Source of the DNA: an uncultured Bacteroides sp.
GTDB lineage: Bacteria > Bacteroidota > Bacteroidia > Bacteroidales > Bacteroidaceae
Length of the DNA stretch: 64,000 nucleotides
Direction: 5' to 3'
NCBI GenBank assembly: GCA_900555635.1
Contig: USLU01000019.1
Span: 16,774-80,773, forward strand
Part shown: positions 52,785-62,435 of the stretch, piece by piece
Position numbering within the stretch: the stretch's first letter is position 1
Layout of the letters: each line of letters starts with the position of its first letter
The notes under the pieces: model-generated
Seen by the model: the letters and a program-made list of their open reading frames with translations, nothing else
Told to the model about the DNA's origin: nothing
Database searches by the model: none
Program-made: the position numbers and the translations under genes

Positions 52785-54833
52785 TTATTGGTTAAATGCA
52801 TCCTCGGCAATGTAGAGTTTCAATTTGTCCTTCATGTCCTCAAAATATAACTCACGATCCCGTTGAGACCATGAATGAATCTGTATAGACTCGCAGTCGT
52901 ATAGTTTGAGGAAAACCTTTTGAGTACAGATTGGATAATAGGCATTATCTGCTATTTGCTTGCTTATCATTTGGCGTTTTACCTCGAATGGCGATTTACC
53001 TACCATTGCATTCTGTCCTAAATCGAGCAGTGCCATGTTTGAAAGCTGGTGCATCGGCTTTGCCCTGTCTGCAAGAGTATCAAGCGAGGCATAGAAGTTG
53101 GCAACACTATCAAACAAGTCTTTGATGTTCTCAAACGTATACTTTGTTGTTTTGCAATGTGGCTCTCCATTCTCGTTTTCAGCAGAATCTTTTTCAAGTT
53201 GAGTAATAATGCTCGCTTGCATTTTAATCAATTTGGGGTCGCCAAGAGTGAGTCTCTTCATAGATTCGCAGTTGTATCTTATCCATTCACACCACGAGTC
53301 TTTGTTGGTCTCAGGCAAGCAGTCAGAGTTCTGCGCATGGATATGTTCAAGCGTCCAAACCTTTGGCCTCTTGTCTTTGGTATAGCGAAAACTATTGAAC
53401 GAGAAAAACTCGCAGGACGTCTGCAGACGAGAAGTTTCTACATTATGCAACAGCAACAATTGTTTGATGTACTTGTAATGCACATTATTGTCGTAGCTCA
53501 GTTGAGAAAGTTTCTCAATAGGTTGACGCAACTCTTTATTTTCCGGCAGTGTCATTGCTTCTTGAATCATTGTGATGACTTTATTGCGTAATGCTGTTTT
53601 GCTTTGTTGTTCGGAAAGTAATATGCATATAACATCGTCTTCTTGTCCCTTTTCAGCTATGGCATTGAGAAGACCAATGCGATGATAGAGGTCACGGTCG
53701 TGATACCAATAAAGTAGTTTTTCGTAGATATTCAGAATCTTCTGCCACGTTGCCCATGCATCTTTGTCGGCATCAACCATTTCTTTCAAATATAGGTAAG
53801 TGTATAACTCGTCCTCCTTGTTCAACTTTTTATATTGACAGTTTACACGCTTCGATGTGTACTTTCCACTAATCAAATCAAATAGCAAGTTGATGGCATT
53901 ACGGTTGGTGAAATTTCGAGATGTCAAGAACGCCTGGAAAGACTTGTCGCGCATGTGTTGTTCGATTTCGTCCCACTTCTCGTTGATACTCGATTGTCTT
54001 TGTTGAAATCTTTCGTTTCTGACCTCTATTCGGAGTAATTCTGACAAATCATCTGTCTTGCCAAGGTTAAACTGCGTGCAACTACTCAAAAAGATTGAGC
54101 GTATCAGCTCGGAACAAGACAAACCTACCTTCAGCGAGTTCATTCGATTGAAAATATCATGAGGGTCTTTACTCTCGTAGGTTTCATACCAAACTACTTG
54201 TACCGATTTTTGTTTTGGGTCGCAATCAATCGGACTATAGAAATGCGATCCATAAGTGTTAACGCGTGCGTTGTCAGCAATAAACCAAGCCAGAATGGTT
54301 TTAGCTGCATTATAGATATACAGTGAGTCTATATACTTTGCCCACTCATTCTTAGCATCATCTATGACAACATTATTGTCAGCATCCACTGTAATAGAAA
54401 TCGTATCAAAGATGTTTTGCATCTTAGGGCGCGTGGCATAGTGAATAGTGTAGCCATGCATGGTAGGTTTGCCGAATTTAGATGCATTTAGTTGGTCAAA
54501 CACTCTCATAAGGATAAGCAGTGTAGTAAGGCGCTGCTGACCGTCAATAACCTCCAGCCACTCTTCGCCTTCTATCATGGTCTTTTTCACTACGATTGGT
54601 TGCAGGCAGTAGAACTGCCCTTTGCTGTCACCTGAGAAGAATGTGTAGAGGTCATTCAGTAAATCCAATACTTGCTTTTCCTCCCAGCGATAACCTCGCT
54701 GATACTCTGGTATATAGTATTTCTTGTTGAGCAAATCAGGTATAGCCCGACGCTCCATTATATTTTCTTGTTTTGCAAGATTGAGCAACTGGGCTTTAAC
54801 CGATTGACCATAATTAGGTGTATGGGTATTCAT
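52785..54833 (-). CDS. DUF262-DUF1524 (GmrSD-like) nuclease
   Basis: A 682-residue protein fusing an N-terminal DUF262 domain (IPEYQRGYRWEEKQV; DGQQR at 97-101) to a C-terminal DUF1524 His-Me-finger nuclease: LEHIHAQNSD near residue 498 and HQLSNMALLDLGQNA with the conserved His/Asn near residue 615. This is the GmrS-GmrD arrangement of type IV restriction enzymes, in which nucleotide binding controls cutting of modified DNA. First gene of a two-gene cassette with another DUF262 protein. Confidence 0.85.
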   Translation of the reverse strand: MNTHTPNYGQSVKAQLLNLAKQENIMERRAIPDLLNKKYYIPEYQRGYRWEEKQVLDLLNDLYTFFSGDSKGQFYCLQPIVVKKTMIEGEEWLEVIDGQQRLTTLLILMRVFDQLNASKFGKPTMHGYTIHYATRPKMQNIFDTISITVDADNNVVIDDAKNEWAKYIDSLYIYNAAKTILAWFIADNARVNTYGSHFYSPIDCDPKQKSVQVVWYETYESKDPHDIFNRMNSLKVGLSCSELIRSIFLSSCTQFNLGKTDDLSELLRIEVRNERFQQRQSSINEKWDEIEQHMRDKSFQAFLTSRNFTNRNAINLLFDLISGKYTSKRVNCQYKKLNKEDELYTYLYLKEMVDADKDAWATWQKILNIYEKLLYWYHDRDLYHRIGLLNAIAEKGQEDDVICILLSEQQSKTALRNKVITMIQEAMTLPENKELRQPIEKLSQLSYDNNVHYKYIKQLLLLHNVETSRLQTSCEFFSFNSFRYTKDKRPKVWTLEHIHAQNSDCLPETNKDSWCEWIRYNCESMKRLTLGDPKLIKMQASIITQLEKDSAENENGEPHCKTTKYTFENIKDLFDSVANFYASLDTLADRAKPMHQLSNMALLDLGQNAMVGKSPFEVKRQMISKQIADNAYYPICTQKVFLKLYDCESIQIHSWSQRDRELYFEDMKDKLKLYIAEDAFNQ

Positions 54834-55076
54834 AATTGTATTCTATAGAAAGTATATTCGCATTTTGGTAGATAAACTGCATATCCGGAAAGTCAGGAAC
54901 TACTACTTTGTGACTACGGTTGATAGCAATATAATAAAAAGTATTAACTTCATTCCTCTTACTTGCTGATTCGCCCGGTCTTTAACCCATGTGGCTCACT
55001 ATCCTAAATATTAATATTTTATGTAATCTTACCTCTTTGAGGGGTACGATTTGGACACTGACTTTTTTATATGTTT

Positions 55077-55121
55077 CTGTCCGCTTTTGGCGGATGTCTG
55101 TCTCCATTTATCTTGGGTTCA
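55077..55121. repeat. Direct repeat, right copy, flanking DUF262 cassette
   Basis: Matches 50416-50460 at 41 of 45 bases in the same orientation; here the inner palindrome TCCGC-TTTTG-GCGGA is perfect. Between 54834 and this repeat, and from it to about 55345, I see no further gene. Confidence 0.8.
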
Positions 55122-55448
55122 AAAGTACCCATTTATTTAAAAATATGCAAGTGCTTGATTATTAATCTTTCAACTTAGGTGCAAGCTATATTCCTTACAC
55201 CATGCACCTGCTTTTTCTCATGTCGTAGAAAAACTTTAGATTCTAAATCTTTCTTTGCATTTTGTTATACTTCTATTTGTTTGTTTTCCAATTACATCTG
55301 ATTATATTCGCAAAATATTCGTGTAATACATAAGAATCAAGACTATGGCAACGATAGCAGAACTGTTGGCTTCTTTTTTGGATGCGCTGAAACAAGTGCA
55401 ACAGGGTAATGATTTTACGATAATCAGAAGTAGACTGACCCTTTTTTG

Positions 55449-55740
55449 TCATGTGGACATGTACAGCGTCGTTTTTTTCAATATGTCTTCTTTGCTAATG
55501 GCTCTTTTGGCAGTCTGCTTGTTCAGTTTTGAAACTTTGTATAGATGAAACGGATAACAATCTGATTTAATTGCTTTTTCTGTTATTGCAAGATTAAAGA
55601 CGGCTCGTAAATGTCTGATTCTTGTGCTTATGGTGCTTACTGAGAGCTTGTTTCCTTTCATCCAATTCTCATATCGATTTAGCCAAGCAACATCTATATC
55701 GGAAAATAGTTGCTTCCATTCTTGGTTTACATCTCAGTTT
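55449..55740 (-). pseudogene. Tyrosine recombinase remnant (core-binding domain)
   Basis: Reverse strand encodes part of the SAM-like core-binding domain of a Bacteroidales integrase: QEWKQLFSDIDVAWLNRYEN, then TISTRIRHLRAVFNLAI and HLYKVSKL, with a stop at 55449. Both the arm domain and the catalytic domain are missing. It marks an element boundary between the DUF262 cassette and the defence operon. Confidence 0.7.
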
Positions 55741-55781
55741 ACATGGAGCAGGTAAAACTGTGTAAAACAGGCATAAAAAAA

Positions 55782-55805
55782 GAGAGCTACTTTGGTGTAA
55801 CTCTC
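55782..55805. terminator. Hairpin beside the integrase remnant
   Basis: GAGAGCTAC (55782-55790) pairs with GTAACTCTC (55797-55805) with one mismatch and a 6-base loop. From here to 56064 no gene is seen; this 260-base gap after the defence operon holds no other recognisable signal. Confidence 0.5.
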
Positions 55806-56064
55806 TGGTTTTCTGGTGATCCGCCTGGGATTCTCCTTGCGGAGTTACCATGCTGATATTTAAAACTTTATATTTTTAGTTTCAAGCATATCCCATGAAT
55901 TATCCCACTAATTTGCTACGTGCTTTTGCGGTAGTTTGCTCATGGAGAATACTGAGGCAAAGATAAACCTTTTTAATAATCCTACAAAATTGCAGGGCTT
56001 TTTCTATTTATAGTATTTGTTGTCAATTCTATTTTCATCTTGAAGTCGGTGTTTAGGTTTCATC

Positions 56065-56865
56065 TTACTCAGCTATTGAATTATTTAGAAAATTCTGCAT
56101 TAGATTATTGTAATCACGTATCTTAATAATTTCACTGCAGCTATTTTTATAAAAATGAGTCCAATTGAATTTGGATGAGCAAAATTTTCTCCATTTAGAA
56201 TCGTTAATTGCCTTATAAAATGGATTTTCTATTTGATTCTCCAAGCATAATCCGCTATTTATATCTAAACATGCATCGTTAAAAAACCTCCTACGTTCCA
56301 GAAGATCAGTTAAATAATCAAATGAACGAATATTAATTTTTAATTCACCAGCTATTTGATTTCGTTTTTCTATTTCTAAAGTATTTTCAGTACGCCTTCC
56401 AATAATGATTGTAAAGATAACTCCGGGATTATTAATGATTCGTGTTGTTTGTGATGGAAGATATTTTTTTAACCATGTCTTATTTTCAATCAAATATCGC
56501 TTCCAATCTCTAATCTGTTGTATTGCATTACTGAAATCTTTTGCAGGTACACCACTTGTTGTAAATAATTTGCTATTAGGTTTTTCTATTTCAATTAGTT
56601 CATATATTATTCCATTACTTCGCTGATCTATAACATTTACGAAATCGGTTTCATGATCACTACCAAGTTTTAATTTTGAAATTGTTAAATAGCAATTATC
56701 ACTTCCGAAAAAAAAGCCAGCATGATCGCAGATAAATTTATGAAAGTCAGATTCTTTCAAATTTGAGTTTAGCATATTTTTCCAAGAGTCTACTAAACCA
56801 GCTATGATTGGAGAATTCTCCACCTCTAAACTCTCCCAATTATATATTTTATTATTCTCAATCAT
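56065..56865 (-). CDS. Shedu-like (DUF4263) nuclease-fold protein
   Basis: A 266-residue protein resembling SduA/DUF4263 nucleases of the Shedu anti-phage system. The PD-(D/E)xK-type core is visible as TDFV with Asp74 and YELIEIEKPNSKLF with Glu92, followed by AIQQIRDWKRYL, a pattern typical of DUF4263. Position 94 is Glu where the classic ExK Lys would be, with Lys at 95. Last gene of the six-gene operon, 3 bases after the AlbA_2 gene. I infer it to be an effector nuclease or DNA-binding subunit. Confidence 0.75.
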   Translation of the reverse strand: MIENNKIYNWESLEVENSPIIAGLVDSWKNMLNSNLKESDFHKFICDHAGFFFGSDNCYLTISKLKLGSDHETDFVNVIDQRSNGIIYELIEIEKPNSKLFTTSGVPAKDFSNAIQQIRDWKRYLIENKTWLKKYLPSQTTRIINNPGVIFTIIIGRRTENTLEIEKRNQIAGELKINIRSFDYLTDLLERRRFFNDACLDINSGLCLENQIENPFYKAINDSKWRKFCSSKFNWTHFYKNSCSEIIKIRDYNNLMQNFLNNSIAE

Positions 56866-56868
56866 ATA

Positions 56869-58398
56869 TTAAAATAATTGTCTCAATGTTTCGATACCCA
56901 TTCCTGTTATGTGATAAATATTTATTTTTCCGTATTGTTTTTGCGAAATCATATTTTTACTAATTAAATAGTTTATATCATTTTTAATTTCCATATTAAC
57001 TTCTCTTACTATCTCTTCTTCAGAAGAAGGTTCTTTTAATAGTTTATCTAAGATGTTTTGTTGAAGATTAGACAACTGTATTCTCTCTATTTCTTTATAA
57101 CTTTCCTCTATGTCAATAGGTGTATTTTCATTTATTTTTATTATTGCAAGAAAGTAAGATCGAGCCTCGTCCGTTGATAAAAATAAATCTGAAGATCCAT
57201 TATCTTTTAATGATTTTCTAACAGTAGGAATCCCTGTTGCATATTTTTCAGCAAGACGCATATTTTTCAAAAAATCTCCTAAGCGAATATTACGATAATT
57301 TCGTGCAGCTATATTCATACTTAATAAAGAGTTTTCATCAATTGGCGGCATCGGTCCCGGATAGCTTAAAAACTCTATATATCTAGTATCCTCATTTTTA
57401 TCTACTCCTTTTATGAAAGTTTTATGTATTCGTATTTCGTTAGGCATAGGATTGTTATAACTTCTATGGTAGAGCGCATTAACAACAAGTTCTTCTATTG
57501 CTTGATAAGGGTAATTGTAAAACTTGTCAATTTCACTTTTTAAAGGATCTTTGTTTATATATTGCTTTATAATGTTACTATTAAAATAGCTCATGATGTC
57601 TCTTATCTGAATATGAATGGGACCTGCAAATGTTTTATCTGAGTATTTTGTACCAGCTTCATCTTCAAATTCTATGAGATTAGTTTTACATCCAGGAAAA
57701 TATTTTTCAGGATTTCTGCTAAACAAGAGCAATCCTATATTTAGTGGTTTAATATTCTCGTTAGTTCCTCTGGCTATTTGCATTTTCAAAGCAATATCTG
57801 ACAATGAAAGTTTTGTTGTCTCTTCGTATAAATTGCTTTTTATTTCTTGCAAATATGCTTGAATAAGCCCTAAGTCTAAATCATTTATAGATGCTTGAGT
57901 ATTTACCCTATCATCAAAATGTCTATATGTTGCTAGTTCTCTTAAATGCTTTTCTAATATAGGATTTGTTGGAACTGTAGCCGTTCCTTGTCTTACATAC
58001 ATTCTATAAGGGGCTTCTTTTCCTAAAGTTGAAGGAACAGAATAAGGACGTTCCTCTCCCGTTGTTACCCAAATTACAAGAATATGTTTACCATCTACTA
58101 TTTCGACACTTATTTCTGGGAATATCTTAGGTCTAATTTTATGACATAAAGATATGAAGTCTTTTTGATAAGCATCCAGTTGGTTTTGCTGTAAACCGAA
58201 TGGTGGTAAAACAGGTATTCCATCTATTTCTTCAATACCAATTATAATATACCCACTACCACAATCATTTATATCATTTGCAAAAGCGCAACTAGTCCTT
58301 AAAATCTCTTCTGGATTCCAACCTTTTTTAAATTCAATTCTATTGGATTCAACAGTTTGACCATTAATTAAATTATTTATATTTATTGGTAACGACAT
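56869..58398 (-). CDS. AlbA_2/Schlafen-type GHKL ATPase with C-terminal winged helix
   Basis: A 509-residue protein with an N-terminal AlbA_2 (Schlafen AAA_4) domain (about 10-150; RIEFKKGW, CAFANDINDCGSGYIIIGI) and a GHKL ATPase domain (about 295-420) with the N box YQAIEELVVNALYHRSY (Glu302/303, Asn307) and the glycine loop FLSYPGPMPP. A C-terminal winged-helix region follows (about 440-509). This architecture occurs in defence islands and in regulators. Ten bases separate it from the methyltransferase-fold gene. Confidence 0.82.
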   Translation of the reverse strand: MSLPININNLINGQTVESNRIEFKKGWNPEEILRTSCAFANDINDCGSGYIIIGIEEIDGIPVLPPFGLQQNQLDAYQKDFISLCHKIRPKIFPEISVEIVDGKHILVIWVTTGEERPYSVPSTLGKEAPYRMYVRQGTATVPTNPILEKHLRELATYRHFDDRVNTQASINDLDLGLIQAYLQEIKSNLYEETTKLSLSDIALKMQIARGTNENIKPLNIGLLLFSRNPEKYFPGCKTNLIEFEDEAGTKYSDKTFAGPIHIQIRDIMSYFNSNIIKQYINKDPLKSEIDKFYNYPYQAIEELVVNALYHRSYNNPMPNEIRIHKTFIKGVDKNEDTRYIEFLSYPGPMPPIDENSLLSMNIAARNYRNIRLGDFLKNMRLAEKYATGIPTVRKSLKDNGSSDLFLSTDEARSYFLAIIKINENTPIDIEESYKEIERIQLSNLQQNILDKLLKEPSSEEEIVREVNMEIKNDINYLISKNMISQKQYGKINIYHITGMGIETLRQLF

Positions 58399-58408
58399 AA
58401 GCGAAGAA

Positions 58409-59308
58409 TTAATAATTAGTTATTTCATTTATGCAATCAGATGTTGCTTTAGGTTTTCCTATTTGATAATATCTTCTAAGCATTCCACGAAAGCGACCTC
58501 CCAGCCATACTTCTTTTTTTAAGATGGGCCAAAATGAATCTATTGTTTCATTATGCGCTCTTAACGCTGCGACTTTAACAGCCTTGTCTAATTCGATACT
58601 CATTTCATCAACAGTTATCGGTAGTGGATTTTGGGTGATATCTCTATGAACAAATAGTCTTCTCAGCACATCTTCTCTTTTAAATCTCATTGAATGAAAC
58701 TCTCCATGTGTTATCACTAGGTGCTTGGGTGTCAAGACTAATAATATAGTCGGCAGAAGAGGAAGTGTTGATCCACAGGTGTCTAAATCCACTAAATCTA
58801 TATTAATTTTTTGGGACCTAATTTCAATTATAGCATCTAGTGCATCTCCGATAAACAAATTTACTTTTTTCCCTTCTTTATTAGAAAAAATGTACCATTT
58901 CCCAATTTTAGAAAATGTGTTGAAATGATTTATTCTGGCTGTTTTTTTGAATTGTTCAAGCTTAATTGGCATTATTTCAGATGCGTAGACCTCATTGCTA
59001 AATTCTATCCATCTAAAAGTTTGATGGCCTGCTCCGGCGTATGCTTCATATACTATTTTAGGTTTTATGTCTTTTGCTATTTCAACAGTAAACAATTCTT
59101 TTTCATCTCTATAGCTAGCTCCAAATAAGTCATATTTAATACGCAATTTTCTTACTTTACTACGAATGCTTGGCAATGTTCTATTTGGAAATATTTTCTT
59201 CAACTCTTTTGAGTCAAAATCATTTTCTTGAAGATAAACTAATAGTTGTTTTTCTTCAAAGTCAGACCATTTTGTTGGCGGATTATATGCTTTTCTTCTT
59301 TCCAGCAT
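58409..59308 (-). CDS. Myb-like plus methyltransferase-fold protein
   Basis: A 299-residue protein of unusual composition. Residues about 10-60 look like a Myb/SANT-type helix-turn-helix (KWSDFEEKQLLVYLQENDF, then TLPSIRSKVRKLRIKY). The rest looks like a Rossmann methyltransferase: YEAYAGAGHQT (87-97) as motif I, EIMP after the next strand, IGDAL at 153-157, and DLVDLDTCGSTLP (171-183) as a motif IV analogue, close to the DxDPFG of Trm1-type enzymes. It lacks the NPPY of N6-adenine enzymes. The start overlaps the HerA-like stop by one base. I infer a DNA- or nucleotide-modifying or SAM-sensing subunit. Confidence 0.65.
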   Translation of the reverse strand: MLERRKAYNPPTKWSDFEEKQLLVYLQENDFDSKELKKIFPNRTLPSIRSKVRKLRIKYDLFGASYRDEKELFTVEIAKDIKPKIVYEAYAGAGHQTFRWIEFSNEVYASEIMPIKLEQFKKTARINHFNTFSKIGKWYIFSNKEGKKVNLFIGDALDAIIEIRSQKINIDLVDLDTCGSTLPLLPTILLVLTPKHLVITHGEFHSMRFKREDVLRRLFVHRDITQNPLPITVDEMSIELDKAVKVAALRAHNETIDSFWPILKKEVWLGGRFRGMLRRYYQIGKPKATSDCINEITNY

Positions 59309-61122
59309 TATTTAATTTGTTTTTCTAATTCATCTCTAAAATTTTCCATAGAATCATGAGGTATAGGAGGAGCTATACTATGAACACGTATCCAATCCGG
59401 TGAGCCATTGAATGGACTTTGTATCCAAAATTGTCCCTGCCCAAAACTATTTGCAACATAAGATAATTCTTTATCTAAAAATGCAAATTGAGCATTCCGA
59501 GGATTTATCTTCATGACTATTCTAGTTGGGCATTGTTCGGGAACAATAGGATGTAAATCTTGTGGATTTTGGGTACTTAATATCAAGTTTAATCTAAATT
59601 TTCGCCCTTCTCTTGCAAGTCTCTCAAAATTAGAACGAAGTCTGTTAAACACTTCAGCCATCCTACTTGATCCTATAACTTTATTTGCAGGTATTATTTG
59701 ATGAGCTTCATCAAAAAACACATAAGTGTTTTTTAATTTTTTTTTGTTCTTATATAACCAACTAACAAGTTGCATTTCCCACATAAATCTCTCTTCTTGA
59801 TTAAGGTGGTCAAGATATAATATAGTTGTTCCTTGATGATCAAATGCATCTAAAGGATTTTGATCACCTTGAAGAGCAGATAAATCCATGTCGAAATATT
59901 TCTCAAGATCTCCTAAGATTCTCCTAGCTGCTTCAAATGTGACTCTGTTATAAGAAACACCACTTGTCGGAACTATTATTTGATTTCCTGTGTTTCTAGT
60001 TAAAAGCCTTGATATTGCAGTTGCTAATCTTGATAAAGAATGTGGTTCTTTATTATTCTTTAATCCATCTGTTAAATCATCGAGAAGTGTTGCTGCTTGA
60101 ATAGATGTTGTGTTAAATAAATATTCTGCATTACTGGGAAATTCAAGATCTTGAAATCTTAGACTAATAGGTTTTACCAGAATTCCTTTTTTAGCAGCGA
60201 GTAGTTTTAATTCTTCGACATCAGTATTTGAATTTTCATCTCGCGTAGTAGGTATTATAAGCTTAAATTTCCCAAAATATTTTTGAGCTTTTATATATTC
60301 TTCATCAGATATCACAGGTTGCCATCCAGACGCTTTTGTTTTGGGTACAAACTCCGGAAATAATAATTGTGCAATATCACCTTGTACATCTGTCAAAATG
60401 ACTCGATTTTGAATTCCATGTACACTACCATATTTCATAATTTCAAATGCAAAATTTTTCAGAAATACAGTTTTCCCTGATCCGCTTTCACCTACAATAA
60501 ATACATGTTTATTATCAAGCTTTTCAATATTCCATAAATAAGGGATAAACTTTTGATCTTTCCACCCATATGGCTTGTTCCCAAAACCAATCATTCCTAA
60601 TTGAAGTCCTTTTTCCGGAACTTTCAAAATGTCTCCTAATGTTGGATTCAAGTTGTCCTTATCTCTCTCTAAAGAGGGAAAGAATAATCGGCTATAGCCA
60701 GATGGTGGTCGCTGAATTGCCGAATCTATGAAATTGTTATTATCCATAGTTGACAATTCTTTGCTTAGAAAGACTTGTATTACCATTGGCTGATGCGTAT
60801 GTGGACCATTTAGTTCTTCCAATGGGGAACTGGGATCCATCAATTCATCTTCTTGATATAACATTGTCGTTCTTTCTGGTTTAAAAGGAGATACTGCTTT
60901 TAAACCTATTATCCGTCCTGCATACCAAAAATCAATGTATTTTTGTTCAAAAGGATTTTCCTTTCTTCTATCTTTAATGATAATTGTTGCTCCTATTGCT
61001 AATTGAGGCATTGTTTCAGGATCATTTACAATATATTCAGCTAATGCCCCATTTTCATCCACAGAAAATGGAGTATTAATATCATGATATGGTTTTGCAA
61101 CTACAATTTTCATTTTATCCAT
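59308..61122 (-). CDS. herA: HerA-like (DUF87) motor ATPase
   Basis: A 604-residue FtsK-HerA superfamily translocase. N-terminal beta-rich HAS-barrel region (about 1-150), Walker A GESGSGKT (211-218), Walker B with FFDEAHQIIP (DEAH 471-474) and the downstream sensor segment LNLILSTQNPQDL with conserved Gln. HerA hexamers pump DNA and work with NurA nuclease; here the NurA-like gene lies 5 bases upstream. It probably provides the motor for the defence complex. Confidence 0.9.
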   Translation of the reverse strand: MDKMKIVVAKPYHDINTPFSVDENGALAEYIVNDPETMPQLAIGATIIIKDRRKENPFEQKYIDFWYAGRIIGLKAVSPFKPERTTMLYQEDELMDPSSPLEELNGPHTHQPMVIQVFLSKELSTMDNNNFIDSAIQRPPSGYSRLFFPSLERDKDNLNPTLGDILKVPEKGLQLGMIGFGNKPYGWKDQKFIPYLWNIEKLDNKHVFIVGESGSGKTVFLKNFAFEIMKYGSVHGIQNRVILTDVQGDIAQLLFPEFVPKTKASGWQPVISDEEYIKAQKYFGKFKLIIPTTRDENSNTDVEELKLLAAKKGILVKPISLRFQDLEFPSNAEYLFNTTSIQAATLLDDLTDGLKNNKEPHSLSRLATAISRLLTRNTGNQIIVPTSGVSYNRVTFEAARRILGDLEKYFDMDLSALQGDQNPLDAFDHQGTTILYLDHLNQEERFMWEMQLVSWLYKNKKKLKNTYVFFDEAHQIIPANKVIGSSRMAEVFNRLRSNFERLAREGRKFRLNLILSTQNPQDLHPIVPEQCPTRIVMKINPRNAQFAFLDKELSYVANSFGQGQFWIQSPFNGSPDWIRVHSIAPPIPHDSMENFRDELEKQIK

Positions 61123-61127
61123 AATAC

Positions 61128-62435
61128 TTATACTATAAAATCAATAATATTTAGCTCTTTCTTTTCAAAAACAGCTCTCATTTGTTGTTCAATTATATAC
61201 TGTTCATGACTTAAATTCGCTCTTTGATTTGCAACTTTTAACACCAATGGGGCATCTCCTCCCAATTCATATTGCCATATGGCTACAGATATTGCAAAAT
61301 TGGCCATTTCCTCACTCTCTTTCCACATGAAAAAAGGTATTTCAATTCGTAAATAGTTATATGGTTTTGTTCTTTTTTGATAATAACAGGTTAGAGGTAT
61401 CAACTCTTTCATAATATTATCTGCAAAATACGACATTCTAGTATTTTCAATGTATTGAATCAATGGTGTTCTATATCCGGGCATTAGTATCTTTCTTAAT
61501 AATAGAACATCTGTTCCAAAAGATTCAATTATACTGGAAGTAATACCTTGTCCCTTAAAATATTCTTCAATTAAATATTCATTTCCATTTTTGATTGTAT
61601 TGATAAAAACTTTTGAGTCCCCTATTTTGTTGGAAACTGAAACAAAGAATCTGTTTTTTTTAGACCATGAAAGAAGATTTTGTAATCCTTCTTGTATATC
61701 TGATGGAACCATACTATTTGAGATATAAGGTCCATCTTTTATACAAACAACTGTTTGTTTATTTTCAAAATCAATATCTTCAATGGTGTTGAGTTCTAAG
61801 GTGTGTTGAAGTTTAACACCTAATCCTAACGAATGTGCTGCTGGTGATGATTTTATTCTGTCATATTTATAAGCAAATCTGAAAGGTTTCCCGTTGAAAT
61901 TTCTTATATGATTTAATAATGCTATTCTATTATTTTCTAATGCAAGATCATTATTAGTATATGCTTTGTAGCCATCTTTGAAAATATTATTATCAATTAT
62001 AAAAACAGAAGATATATCCCTTGTTTTTGTGTAAAAATAGGGTTTTTCATATCCTTTTGTATATTTGAAGTCTACAATCGCAGATCTAGCTAATATCAAA
62101 TGAAAAGATGGGGTTATAATCCTACTATTATCTCCAGATATCCCAATAATATCAATCCCATTAAGTTGATTTATTTCAGGTATCTGTATATTTATTCTTT
62201 TCAGATTTTCTATAACCTTAATATCTATCGTATGACTATTCTTTTTGTTATTTATATCATTCCTCTTTTCTTCTCCATATACATCTTGATCTAAAGCATC
62301 AAGCTCTTCATTACTTATAAATGCAATGTCATTATCGAACGTACCCCTAGGAGGTAGTTGATTATATATTTCCCCTTCTATAAGTGAATTTAGAAGGTTC
62401 TCAAAAGAGCTACAGAAATTATTATTTTTGTTCAT
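61128..62435 (-). CDS. NurA-like nuclease
   Basis: A 435-residue protein recognised as NurA-like by the paired acidic motifs IIGISGDNSRI (Asp102) and VVCIKDGPYI (Asp234), with a C-terminal region PLVLKVANQRANLSHEQ as in NurA proteins. NurA is an RNase H-like 5'-3' nuclease acting on HerA-driven DNA. The start codon overlaps the HTH regulator gene by 14 bases. It is longer than archaeal NurA; residues 1-85 are an additional, mostly acidic and Asn-rich segment. Family call is from motif pattern and the HerA partner. Confidence 0.75.
   Translation of the reverse strand: MNKNNNFCSSFENLLNSLIEGEIYNQLPPRGTFDNDIAFISNEELDALDQDVYGEEKRNDINNKKNSHTIDIKVIENLKRINIQIPEINQLNGIDIIGISGDNSRIITPSFHLILARSAIVDFKYTKGYEKPYFYTKTRDISSVFIIDNNIFKDGYKAYTNNDLALENNRIALLNHIRNFNGKPFRFAYKYDRIKSSPAAHSLGLGVKLQHTLELNTIEDIDFENKQTVVCIKDGPYISNSMVPSDIQEGLQNLLSWSKKNRFFVSVSNKIGDSKVFINTIKNGNEYLIEEYFKGQGITSSIIESFGTDVLLLRKILMPGYRTPLIQYIENTRMSYFADNIMKELIPLTCYYQKRTKPYNYLRIEIPFFMWKESEEMANFAISVAIWQYELGGDAPLVLKVANQRANLSHEQYIIEQQMRAVFEKKELNIIDFIV

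Noticed and set aside
53049..53591. 180-codon forward ORF inside the DUF262-DUF1524 gene
   Set aside because: It is antisense to the nuclease gene, whose motifs are clear, and has no promoter or recognisable product.
55345..55548. Forward ORF starting MATIAELLASFLDALKQVQ
   Set aside because: The first 25 residues look plausible, but the remainder is antisense to the integrase remnant. At most it is a truncated gene start, so it was not listed.
55805..55855. tRNA-like stretch with GGGATTC near the integrase remnant
   Set aside because: No cloverleaf can be drawn: acceptor and anticodon arms are missing. It may be a decayed attachment site.
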